Source: Cyclobacteriaceae bacterium
Lineage (GTDB): Bacteria; Bacteroidota; Bacteroidia; Cytophagales; Cyclobacteriaceae
DNA: 52,204 nucleotides
Direction of reading: 5' to 3'
Assembly (NCBI GenBank): GCA_947457095.1
Contig: CANGUK010000005.1
Span: forward strand, 1-52,204
The notes beneath the pieces are model-generated. The model was not told where the DNA came from. It searched no databases and worked only from the letters and a program-made list of their open reading frames with translations. The position numbers and the translations under genes were made by a program. The stretch's first letter is position 1; the number at the start of each line of letters is the position of its first letter. This document shows, one piece after another, positions 8,274-17,200 of the stretch.

Positions 8274-11200
8274 ATGCGGATGCGTGTATTTCGATACCTT
8301 TTTTTAATTGTTCTCCTTGGCTGCGTGACAGAAGTCAGGGCTCAATTTGACCAAGAACGCTTCGGTAAAAACCGAGTGCAGCACAAGGAATTTGACTGGT
8401 ACTTTTACACTTCAGCCAATTTTGAGGTGTATTACTACGACAAAGGCGGGGTGAATGCCAAGATGGCTATTGAATTTTTGGAATCCGAATTCAATAAGCT
8501 GACTCAAAACATTGGCTACGTAGCCTACACCAAGCCAAGAATATATATTTATAATTCTCCAGAAGAGCGTCTTCAGAGCAACTTGGACCTCAATGCGGAG
8601 CAGTATACGGAAGAGGGGCAAACTAAATTTACCCGACTTGTAGCAGAAGTTGCCTACAAGGGGCGTATGGATTTATTTAAGGATGATTTGCTTTTTGCTA
8701 CTTCAAAAGTCATTGTTCGAGAAATGCTCTATGGCGCTTCTGTGGCGGATGCTTTTCAATCGAATTTGGTAAGTAATTTTCCCGATTGGTATGTGGATGG
8801 CATAGCGCTTTACTTAGCCAAAGGCTGGAGCCGAGAGATGGATGATTACATCCGTCGCTATTTGAAAAATACTCCCAATCCGAAACTACACACCTTGACT
8901 GACTTAGAGGCTGGCCTCGTCGGGCAGTCGATTTGGAACTACATATCCGAAAAGTATGGCAGGAGGTATGTTTCGAGTATCCTGAACCTTTCCCGAATCA
9001 ATCGCAATGAGGAAAATAGCATTGCGAATACCATAGGGGTTAATTTCAAGTCGTTCATTTCCGATTGGCAGCAGTTTTACCTGAAGGTCAATGAGCCTGT
9101 TTATAGCAACTTTAAAACCTTAGATCCAAAAAAGGCCATTGCCACCACCTCTTCCCGGGTGGATGGAGCGATTACCGATGTGAAGTTTAGTCCAGATGGG
9201 CTTCACTTGGCCTACGTACTCAACAATGCAGGCAAGGCTACTGTCTGGGTACGTGATTTGTCTTCTGGTTCTGAGCTGCGCATCTACCAAGGCGGCTCGA
9301 AGCATGAGGAATTGCCTCCTAATTTGAATGCTCCTGTGATTGCTTGGAGGGATTCTGCGATCCTTGCGATTGCAACGTTCAACCGAGGCTTGACCACACT
9401 AAGGCAACGATCCTTAGATGGCTCAGCGAGAGATAAAATTTATCTACGAAACATCACCCAGATTTTGAGTTTTGATTTCAATGAATCAGGTAGAAATATG
9501 GTTCTTTCCGCTATTTCTAATGGCAAAACAGACCTATATACCTTGAATGTACGCGGGGAAGGAAAGCGCTTGACTGACAATGAATTCGATGAACTGACTC
9601 CTACTTTTTTGAATGATTCGACGATTGTCTATTCAAGCAACTTCACTCAACTGCCAGATTCAGTCATCCAGAAAGGGCTAGCCTTGACTAGTTTTCCAGA
9701 GCAATACAATTTGTATCAAGTTCAGGTATTGAAAGATACTACGCTGTATACCAAACTCACCAACGCCAATAGCAAAAACACTTACCCTAGGAAGCTCAAT
9801 TCCAATAATTTGGTGTTTTTGAGTGATTTGAGTGGAATTTCCAACCTGATGAAGCTTAGTGTTGGAAATCAGGTTTCCACCCAAATTTCTTCCTTTGACA
9901 CCAGCATCGAAGTGTTTGACGTGAATTCTCGAATGAATAAGATGGCTTATGCGGTCCGGAATGGGAAAGAATCTCAACTTTTTGTGGATTCGTATTCTGG
10001 ATTAGATCAATTTACTCCGAGCACCCCTCGAGTTCAATTGGCACAGGTTAAAGAATTGAATGAACGACTTGCTGCACGAAGAATCCTTGAGTCTAAAACC
10101 CAACAAGCGACCCGTGCCAAACAAGAGCAGCAAGCAGGACCTGAGTTGGTAGTACCAATAACGCCGCTCGACACTCTTTCCCAAAAAACTTCTTCTCTGA
10201 CAACTGATCGCTTACGATTTGAAACGAGAAGGGGTGTCAATACCGAAAACTATACTTTTGACTCGATTCCATCACGAAACGCAACGAATACGGCGGCAGT
10301 TGAGGCTAAACCGGAAACTGCAAAAAACAGCATTCTCGACACGTTCAGAAAACAAAATTTACAAAAGCTGATAGCTGGACCCCGCCCAATGGAGTCCCAA
10401 TTTTTCACTAACCACATCAATTCCCGATTTGTAGTAGATCCCTTGCGTGGGTTTGGAATTAATCTTCAGGGAAAGATGACGGATGTCTTGGACAACCATC
10501 AATTCATGGGAGGGATTATGTATTCCTTGGATTTTGATTCAGGAGGAGATATCTGGTTTGAGTACGAGTACCTCAAATCTCGACTAGATTTAAGAGGTCG
10601 TTTCGATCGGAAAACACTTTCCCTCACCGATGGTGATGTGAGTTTTCAAAAATATACGCTGACCAAAGTGGAGACAGGAGTAGCCTATCCGCTTTCCATC
10701 CATTCCCGTTTATATGCCGCTCCTTTTGTGGCCAAGACGCAGTATTTCAATTTGAATGAGGACTCCTTGATTTACAGCAAGATTCCAGAGCTCAATCAAT
10801 TGCAAGTTTCCTATGCAGGTGGAAAGGTAGAATATGTCTACGATCGAACTGAACCCATGGGATTGTATTCCTTCACGGGCACCAAAGGAAAGGTTGGATT
10901 TCAGCACTACCAAGGGCTGAATTTAGGGAGTCGTTCGTTTAGCAATTTCTATTTGGACCTTCGCAATTACCAGAAGATCCACAAAAACATCATCCTAGCT
11001 TCCAAATTATATTTTGGATCCTTTATGGGCGCAAATCCTCAGAGTTACCTAGTTGGGGGAATGGACAACTGGCTTTTCAATAATTTCTACAACCCGCCGG
11101 CCAATCGTCCTGAGCCTTCACCTGTGCGAAATCCGAATGGGCTAGAGAATTCCAATATCCTTTTTGCGGATTTTGTAGATCTCCGAGGCTACGATTACGA

Positions 11201-11579
11201 TGAGATTCGAGGTCGAAATGCGCTGACCTTCTCTACCGAATTGAGACTCCCCTTGTTTTCGTATCTTACTCGAGGAAACATCACCTCCAACTTTGTAAAA
11301 AACTTTCAGCTAGTAGGTTTCTATGACGTAGGTTCTGCTTGGAATGAGGCTGCACCTTGGGAAAAGATCAACGATCAAAACACCGAGGTGATCAATACCT
11401 CTGGTTCTCCATTTGTGATTGTACTAAACAATTTCAACAATCCTTGGCTTCAAAGTTATGGTGCGGGCCTTCGTACGGTGTTGATGAATTATTACATCAA
11501 ATTCGATGCAGCTCGACCCGTACGGAATTATAAAAACGAAGAGTTGAAATTTTACTTTACTTTGGGGTATAATTTCTAA
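8274..11579 (+). CDS. Surface protein: peptidase MA-like domain, TolB-type propeller, Omp85-like barrel
   Basis: This protein of about 1100 residues has a signal peptide (to about VRAQF). Residues 30-270 resemble the peptidase-MA/gluzincin fold, but the place of HExxH reads VREMLYG, so it is probably inactive. Residues 290-600 are WD40/TolB-like propeller repeats (such as AITDVKFSPDGLHLAYV and GKRLTDNEFDELTPTF). A Gln/Ala/Thr-rich linker follows. The last 380 residues form a beta-barrel with an Omp85-type LRGYDYDEIRGRNAL segment and a final aromatic residue (FTLGYNF). Automated pipelines often name such proteins after TolB. The role is unknown, probably outer-membrane. Start chosen at ATG 8274; ATG 8280 is also possible. 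It lies 10 bp upstream of yicC. Confidence 0.85.
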   Translation: MRMRVFRYLFLIVLLGCVTEVRAQFDQERFGKNRVQHKEFDWYFYTSANFEVYYYDKGGVNAKMAIEFLESEFNKLTQNIGYVAYTKPRIYIYNSPEERLQSNLDLNAEQYTEEGQTKFTRLVAEVAYKGRMDLFKDDLLFATSKVIVREMLYGASVADAFQSNLVSNFPDWYVDGIALYLAKGWSREMDDYIRRYLKNTPNPKLHTLTDLEAGLVGQSIWNYISEKYGRRYVSSILNLSRINRNEENSIANTIGVNFKSFISDWQQFYLKVNEPVYSNFKTLDPKKAIATTSSRVDGAITDVKFSPDGLHLAYVLNNAGKATVWVRDLSSGSELRIYQGGSKHEELPPNLNAPVIAWRDSAILAIATFNRGLTTLRQRSLDGSARDKIYLRNITQILSFDFNESGRNMVLSAISNGKTDLYTLNVRGEGKRLTDNEFDELTPTFLNDSTIVYSSNFTQLPDSVIQKGLALTSFPEQYNLYQVQVLKDTTLYTKLTNANSKNTYPRKLNSNNLVFLSDLSGISNLMKLSVGNQVSTQISSFDTSIEVFDVNSRMNKMAYAVRNGKESQLFVDSYSGLDQFTPSTPRVQLAQVKELNERLAARRILESKTQQATRAKQEQQAGPELVVPITPLDTLSQKTSSLTTDRLRFETRRGVNTENYTFDSIPSRNATNTAAVEAKPETAKNSILDTFRKQNLQKLIAGPRPMESQFFTNHINSRFVVDPLRGFGINLQGKMTDVLDNHQFMGGIMYSLDFDSGGDIWFEYEYLKSRLDLRGRFDRKTLSLTDGDVSFQKYTLTKVETGVAYPLSIHSRLYAAPFVAKTQYFNLNEDSLIYSKIPELNQLQVSYAGGKVEYVYDRTEPMGLYSFTGTKGKVGFQHYQGLNLGSRSFSNFYLDLRNYQKIHKNIILASKLYFGSFMGANPQSYLVGGMDNWLFNNFYNPPANRPEPSPVRNPNGLENSNILFADFVDLRGYDYDEIRGRNALTFSTELRLPLFSYLTRGNITSNFVKNFQLVGFYDVGSAWNEAAPWEKINDQNTEVINTSGSPFVIVLNNFNNPWLQSYGAGLRTVLMNYYIKFDAARPVRNYKNEELKFYFTLGYNF

Positions 11580-11589
11580 AGTAACCTGT

Positions 11590-12468
11590 ATGATCAAATC
11601 CATGACTGGCTATGGCGTAGCCGGATTTGAGAATGAGCAGCTCGTCATCCAAGTGGAGATCCGTACGCTCAACTCAAAAATGTTAGACCTCTCTATCCGA
11701 AGTCCTAGACAATTTGCTGATAAAGAGGCTGAAATCCGAAATCGAGTACAAGCGATTCTGGATCGAGGGAAAGTTAGTGTTTCCATCGATTTTTTAGCGA
11801 AAGGAAACCAAAATCTCCCCGTTCAACTGAATGAGGATTTGTTTAAGACCTATTACAGTACCTTTGAGCGCCTTGCGGCTTCCGTAGGAGAGACTTCCAC
11901 CGATTTATTTAAACTAGCGTTACAGGCCCCTCAGGTCATGGTTACCACGACTATGGACCGGGAGGATTCCGAAGATTGGGCACAAGTAAGGTTGGTAGTG
12001 GATGAAGCCTTGGTTCGCTGTGAGGCCTTTCGTGTAGACGAAGGTGCTTCGCTTTTTGTCAAGTTAAAAGAAAACATCGATTTGATCCGACAGGGATGGG
12101 AAGCGATTAAAGCGGAGGAACCAAGCCGTAAGGAGAAAATTCAATCGCGAATTCGAGGGCATTTCTCCCAGTGGATGGATGAACACGCTTTTGACGCAAA
12201 TCGATTTGAGCAGGAATTGATTTATTACTTTGAGAAAATAGACATCAATGAAGAGCTCGTACGATTAGAGACGCACCTAGACTACTTCATGAAGTGTATG
12301 GAGACCGAAGTGAATCAAGGAAAAAAGCTTGGGTTTATCAGCCAGGAGATTGGCCGAGAGATCAATACCATCGGCTCAAAAGCCAACGATGCAGGTATTC
12401 AAAAGATAGTCATCCAAATGAAGGATGAACTAGAAAAAATCAAAGAACAGTCGTTAAATGTGCTGTAA
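11590..12468 (+). CDS. yicC: YicC family protein (endoribonuclease-related)
   Basis: This 292-residue cytosolic protein begins MIKSMTGYGVAGFE, the invariant YicC N-terminus. It carries the conserved C-terminal DUF1732 region (ELVRLETHLDYFMKCM, then KKLGFISQEIGREINTIGSKAND). E. coli YicC has been described as an endoribonuclease acting on small RNA. Length is normal for the family. It sits 10 bp after the Omp85-like gene and is followed by a strong terminator at 12554-12587. In many bacteria gmk follows yicC; it does not here. Confidence 0.93.
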   Translation: MIKSMTGYGVAGFENEQLVIQVEIRTLNSKMLDLSIRSPRQFADKEAEIRNRVQAILDRGKVSVSIDFLAKGNQNLPVQLNEDLFKTYYSTFERLAASVGETSTDLFKLALQAPQVMVTTTMDREDSEDWAQVRLVVDEALVRCEAFRVDEGASLFVKLKENIDLIRQGWEAIKAEEPSRKEKIQSRIRGHFSQWMDEHAFDANRFEQELIYYFEKIDINEELVRLETHLDYFMKCMETEVNQGKKLGFISQEIGREINTIGSKANDAGIQKIVIQMKDELEKIKEQSLNVL

Positions 12469-12553
12469 TTAAATGTCGACAGAAGACTGTCCACCGTTCA
12501 CAGCCCACTTACTTGAACCTGAAAACTTTACTTTAATCCACCATAAAATTGTT

Positions 12554-12587
12554 AAAAAAAGGCCTGATATCATTCAGGCCTTTTTTT
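12554..12587 (+). terminator. Rho-independent terminator after yicC (potentially bidirectional)
   Basis: A perfect 7-bp GC-rich stem (GGCCTGA 12561-12567 with TCAGGCC 12574-12580, loop TATCAT) is extended by seven A:T pairs. It has a T-run on the plus side and an A-run on the other, so it could work in both directions. It closes the 7206-12468 transcription unit. Confidence 0.9.
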
Positions 12588-12637
12588 AATCTACCTATGT
12601 ATTGTGTTTCTGTCAACGTACTTGGCTGATAGAGCAC

Positions 12638-12668
12638 AAAAAAAAGACCCGAGATGCTCGGGTCTTTT
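12638..12668 (-). terminator. Rho-independent terminator after tonB
   Basis: An 8-bp perfect stem (GACCCGAG 12646-12653 with CTCGGGTC 12657-12664, 3-nt loop) is followed on the minus strand by eight T residues. It begins 4 bp after the tonB stop and ends the long minus-strand block. Confidence 0.9.
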
Positions 12669-12671
12669 CTA

Positions 12672-13355
12672 TTATCCAAGTTTGAATTTGATAGGTAATC
12701 TCATTCGCGTACGAACAGGCTTACCTCTTTGTTTACCCGGCTCCCACTTAGGTGCAGCTTTTACAATTTTTACAGCTTCTTCGTCGCAACCTCCACCGAT
12801 ACCTCTCAATACTTCTACGTCTTGAATGGATCCGTCAGTGTTGATAACGAATACTACGATTACCGTTCCTTCTACACCCATTCTTCTTGCTTGAGTTGGG
12901 TACTTTAGGTTATCGGCAAGGTATTTGTTCCAGCCAGACATACCTCCAGGAGGGTTAGGCTGAGTTTCTACTACGTCAAAGATAACATCGGCTTTCTCTT
13001 CTTCGATTACCACTTCTTTGATGGCAACTTCTTTAATTACCGTAGTTTCTTTTACGTCTACGTCAAAGTTTACATCGATTTTTTCCTCGATTTTCACCTC
13101 ATCCGGAATTTCCTGGATCACTGGCTGCTCCATTGGTGGCGGTGGCGGTGGTGGCGGTGGCTGCTGAGTGATGGGCACATCTATTAGCTCATCGAAGCTG
13201 TCTGAAACGTCACCTAGATCCTTAAGAGCGGCGTCGTCATAAGACTTGTATTCGAAGGCAGCAAGAGTGAGACCAACGGCTATAGCAAGACCTAGGTTGG
13301 TAAACATACCTACTCTTCTGGTCAAGTCAGCACTAGGAGTCTTTTTTGCTTCCAT
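12672..13355 (-). CDS. tonB: Energy transducer TonB
   Basis: This 227-residue inner-membrane-anchored TonB has a short cytoplasmic N-terminus and one membrane segment (about 18-36, MFTNLGLAIAVGLTLAAF). A periplasmic spacer follows with nine consecutive prolines (about residues 67-75) and acidic/valine-rich repeats, then a complete C-terminal TonB domain (NLKYPTQARRMGVEGTV to RTRMRLPIKFKL). It transmits proton-motive force from ExbB/ExbD to TonB-dependent receptors. The Cys in GGGCDEEAV is common in Bacteroidota TonB proteins. It is last in the block starting at 34695, with a 66-bp gap after the vanZ-like gene and its own terminator. The proline codons create a GGT/GGC-type low-complexity run near 13136-13162. 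Confidence 0.93.
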   Translation of the reverse strand: MEAKKTPSADLTRRVGMFTNLGLAIAVGLTLAAFEYKSYDDAALKDLGDVSDSFDELIDVPITQQPPPPPPPPPMEQPVIQEIPDEVKIEEKIDVNFDVDVKETTVIKEVAIKEVVIEEEKADVIFDVVETQPNPPGGMSGWNKYLADNLKYPTQARRMGVEGTVIVVFVINTDGSIQDVEVLRGIGGGCDEEAVKIVKAAPKWEPGKQRGKPVRTRMRLPIKFKLG

Positions 13356-13421
13356 GGTGAATTTGGTTTATAGAGGTTAATCGGTTCTATTTTATATAAC
13401 AAGTGTAAGAATTATCGGAGA

Positions 13422-13796
13422 TTAATCCAAAATGAATTTGCAAGAAGGACGATATAAATATCCAAATAATCCTGAAAATATACCTAAAACATTGATAATA
13501 AGGTCATTAAAATCAAAGCTTCGAAAAGGAATTAAGTGTTGAGCGGTTTCCAGTCCTATGCTTGGAAGTACTGCAAGCCCTAAGAAATTCATCCAGAGGC
13601 GCTTATTGCGCCAAACTTCTTTTTTTTCTCGTATTCCCAAGCCTACTGCAAGGTAGGCGAGAACGAAGAAAAGCACGAAATGGATGAGTTTATCTTGAAA
13701 GCTAAACACCGAAACCTCGGGTAGCGAACTTCCTGGTGTAAGCATGGCTACACTGCAGGTAACCAACCACAAGAAAGTCCAAACTTTCCGAGACAT
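13422..13796 (-). CDS. VanZ family membrane protein
   Basis: This 124-residue VanZ-like integral membrane protein has about four hydrophobic helices. It carries the family pattern FQDKLIHFVLFFVLAYLAVG and a later IGLETAQHLIPFRSFDFNDLIINVLGI, where conserved acidic and Asn residues lie at helix ends. VanZ gives teicoplanin resistance in enterococci, but the role of such short homologues in Bacteroidota is unknown. It starts 7 bp after gcvH and is probably co-transcribed with it. Confidence 0.88.
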   Translation of the reverse strand: MSRKVWTFLWLVTCSVAMLTPGSSLPEVSVFSFQDKLIHFVLFFVLAYLAVGLGIREKKEVWRNKRLWMNFLGLAVLPSIGLETAQHLIPFRSFDFNDLIINVLGIFSGLFGYLYRPSCKFILD

Positions 13797-13803
13797 GCAG
13801 GGC

Positions 13804-14181
13804 TTATTCTCCGATTAGATTTTTGTAAGCGGTCGCATCCAAAAGATCTGCAGGAGCTCCTCCACTTAGTTTAACCTTGACCATCCATCCTTCGGTGTAA
13901 GGTGCGTCATTTACTAGCTCAGGGGAAGATTCTAATTCACCGTTGAATTCAAGAATTTCTCCCGTAACTGGCATAAAAAGATCAGAGACAGTTTTTACTG
14001 CTTCTACAGTTCCAAAAACCTCTCCTGCCTCCAAGGTTTCGCCAAGGGTCTCTACTTCTACATATACGATGTCACCCAACTCTTTCTGTGCAAAGTCGGT
14101 TACGCCAATAGTGGCAATATCACCTTCGATTTTGACCCACTCGTGGTCTTTGGTGTACTTTAGTTCGTCTGGAAAATTCAT
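13804..14181 (-). CDS. gcvH: Glycine cleavage system H protein
   Basis: This 125-residue lipoyl-carrier protein shuttles the methylamine intermediate among the P, T and L proteins of glycine cleavage. The lipoylated lysine is Lys63 in [13 protein letters not shown]. The N-terminal [12 protein letters not shown] and C-terminal [13 protein letters not shown] are typical, and the length is normal. The gcvP, gcvT and lpd genes are not in the window. It follows sprA by 52 bp, and a candidate promoter lies in that gap (14202-14232), so it may be expressed independently of sprA. Confidence 0.96.
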   Translation of the reverse strand: MNFPDELKYTKDHEWVKIEGDIATIGVTDFAQKELGDIVYVEVETLGETLEAGEVFGTVEAVKTVSDLFMPVTGEILEFNGELESSPELVNDAPYTEGWMVKVKLSGGAPADLLDATAYKNLIGE

Positions 14182-14201
14182 GATGGTTTTTTTAATTCAC
14201 C

Positions 14202-14232
14202 CAAAATTAAAAGTATTCGGGAGAGATTGAAA
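14202..14232 (-). promoter_or_regulatory. Candidate internal promoter for gcvH
   Basis: On the minus strand the -7 element TAATTTTG (14209-14202) matches TAnnTTTG exactly. A TTTC at 14232-14229 stands 19 bp upstream in place of the -33 TTTG. The predicted start is about 15 nt before the gcvH ATG. The -33 match is imperfect. Confidence 0.4.
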
Positions 14233-14233
14233 T

Positions 14234-17200
14234 CTATTGTGATAAATTAAATCGTAGCTGACCTCCGAAGGCGGTATTTGACCGACGGAAGGCGGTGGTT
14301 ACACGAGGATCATTGACTGTACGCTCAAAATAAACCGTCAAGTTTAAGCTTCGATTGATTACGTAACTGAGGGTAGGCCTAAATTGAAAATTGAAGTTTC
14401 CGTTCGTTACGGTGGCCTTTTCCTCTATTTTTCGCTGCACCTGTTGCGTACTACCAATCTTCGTATCCAAGCGCATTTGAAGGTCGTTCTTTAGGACCTT
14501 TTGTTGTCCTCCGATTTTGAAAGGAATTTTCACTCCAGCTTTGGTGTAGGAGAGCGTCAGTCCGAAATCACTGCTAGCCTGCTCGGTGATCTGTGAGTTG
14601 GAAAAATTCAAGCCCAAATTTCGTTCTCTATTGTAATTCACGGCGATATTCATTCGCTGCTTGGTCAGCAAATCCACACCGATTAGCGGGGCAAATCGTT
14701 CGGTAAGGACTACCTGATTTAGGATGTAGATCGGTATAAACTGCCCTTCCAAATTTGTAAGTGTTGGGCGTTGGAGCTGCTGCAACGTATTGAATAGTTC
14801 CAATCCTTGTTGATACTGCAAGGAATTGGAGAAGTTACTTACATCATAGGTGGAGCTATAGGCATGGGTCAAGTTGATGCTACTGAATAGTTCGCTGAGT
14901 CCCTTTAAGCGAGACAAGCCCCTGTAATCCACACGCCAGTTTGGAAGTGGTGTTTTCGGAAAGGGGTTAAGGGTTGCGCTGCCCGCATCTTTGCCTCGGT
15001 AGGCCGCCAAAAATGCAGGAATAAGCACGTCCTGTCCATTGATTGGGTATTCACCTGGCGCAGCAGCCTGTTGATCTAGCCGCTCCTTGATGAGGAATCG
15101 GAAATTCTCAAAGTTGGTGAATAACTCCGATTCGTTTTCTTGGTTGTTTTTGGCAAAGGTAGTTCCCAATAAGATCGTACTAATGCTGTAGGATCCCATT
15201 CGGCTAGGGCTGAGAGATTCGAAGGAGCCAGGAGTGGTGACGCTATTTCTGAAGATTTCGCTGTAGTCTCCAATCTCGCGTTTGTTGGCTTCCAAGGTGA
15301 TTCTAAAGTCGCGTATGGGTTCGGCCAATCCTTTAATGGAAAGGTTGATGGCCTTATTTTGACGGAAGCTCTGGGTCAGTTCAGGGCTTGGGGCCATGTT
15401 GCCATTTTGTCCCAATCGGTAACGTAAGTTTGCATTTTGGGCTCCAAATACAAAAGCCCAACCGGGATTTTCCCAGGCTCGATCCATGCCTAGCAGCCCA
15501 GTGTTGGGCATGTATCCTGGCAGGAAGGTTCCTTCAATGATGCCATAGTTGAAGGTTACCTCTTTCAGCAGCATCGCTACTTTAAGTATTCCACGAGTCA
15601 GCGGAGTACCAATAGTATCGCTAGCATCTGTACTTGGTCTACCAGGAATACCAGGACGCTTTGGGGCATTGATCGCAGCTAGGGCTTTGCTTTTGTTGTA
15701 GAGTTTGATCAAATCCAGCTTACCAGATAAGGTTTGCTCTCTGGTGTTCTGAATCACATTACCCAAGGTGTCCCGCTGCCCAATGGCACCAGTCTGCCAG
15801 GTATAAGTACTGAGGTGCCTGTAGTCCGTTTGAATCCAATCCGTGAGCGGCAACTTGGCAAATGGCAAGGTGTAATTTACCGTTGCAGAATGGTTGTAAT
15901 TCGTCGTTCGCCCAAAGCGAAGGAAGTTGGCGCGTACGGAATCAATCTTAGCTTGGGTATCCAAATCCCCTTCTGGCTCATCCACTACTGCTGCTGCGCT
16001 TGCAGCCAGGTCCACCCGCAGGCTTGAGGATAGATCCCAGTTGATGTTGAAGGATCGGTTCATGAAAAAAGACTTCTGAAAGAGTGGATCAACACCAGAA
16101 GTACTCAGCTGGTCATTGCGGTATTGAGAACGGGTAAACCTTCTGTCTACATCCATTCTAGCCAAAAGCAGCGTAGGGGATAGGTTGAGGTTGATGTCTT
16201 TGATTAGCTTCAGGTAAGGACTCTTCATGCCTTCTGATTTTTCGAAGGGAGCGATTTTCAGTTCCTTCGGTTGAAAGCTGTAGGTTACATTTCCCTTGTT
16301 GGTTTTGAAGTTGTATCCCTGAAGTTGTGCATTGGTCTGCGTCACCGTACCTGTTGCATAGGAAAAAGCCAGGTTGGATAGGTCGTATACTCTGCTTGGC
16401 GCTTCCTGATTTTTCTTCAGTTTACGGACATTATTCAAACTGATATTCTTACGCGATAGCTGGTCCATTGCAATATCCCGGTAGGCATCTTTAGCTGCTG
16501 AGTTGGCAAACTTGTCCAATGCTACTTCAAAAGGAACATCAGGATTCAAAGGATCATACTCAGGACGTGTACTGGAGTTCTCCACAGAAAAATAAACCGG
16601 AATACTTATTCCTAATTCCTTGGGGAGGAGCTTGTCCACTTCCACATTGGTCGAAATATCGTATTGGGTAGTGGCTTGTCGGCTACGTTGGGAGAGTTTC
16701 GTTTCCAATCCTCCAAAGCCAATGGAATTGTGGCGTATGGAAGCAGATACTACGGCCACATCGGCAATTTTAGTGTTCAGGTAGGCATTGGCTGCCCAGC
16801 CATTTGTTTTGGTAAAGCCAGTGGCTCGAAGTTCATTTGCCCAGAGGCAAAGGCTCTTGGAAGAACCAATCCCTGTTCCTGGATTACGAACCCCAATCAT
16901 CATTCCCTGAACTTGATTGAGTTCGGGTCTACCCATTACGGTGACCTTGTATTGGCGAATTTTTTTGCTGAATGGCAGCGTCAGAGGAGATTGGGTATTG
17001 TCTCGCTCCGCTTTGATTCCCACGATTTCCTGGATAGCGATGTCTAGTTCATTTTCTTCTGGCCAAACAATGCGCGGGTCATTGCTTCCCAGGGAAGATA
17101 TTTTTAGCGGCACTTCGATTTCGTAGTAGTTGTCGGTATAATCGGTACCCAACCTCAAGAAGGCAGTCACTTCTCCGTCACGAGTTTCTTCGCTGTTGGC

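Noticed and set aside
13130-13165. GGT/GGC-rich run as a repeat element
   Set aside because: It is the codon run for nine prolines in the TonB spacer, a normal feature of that protein.
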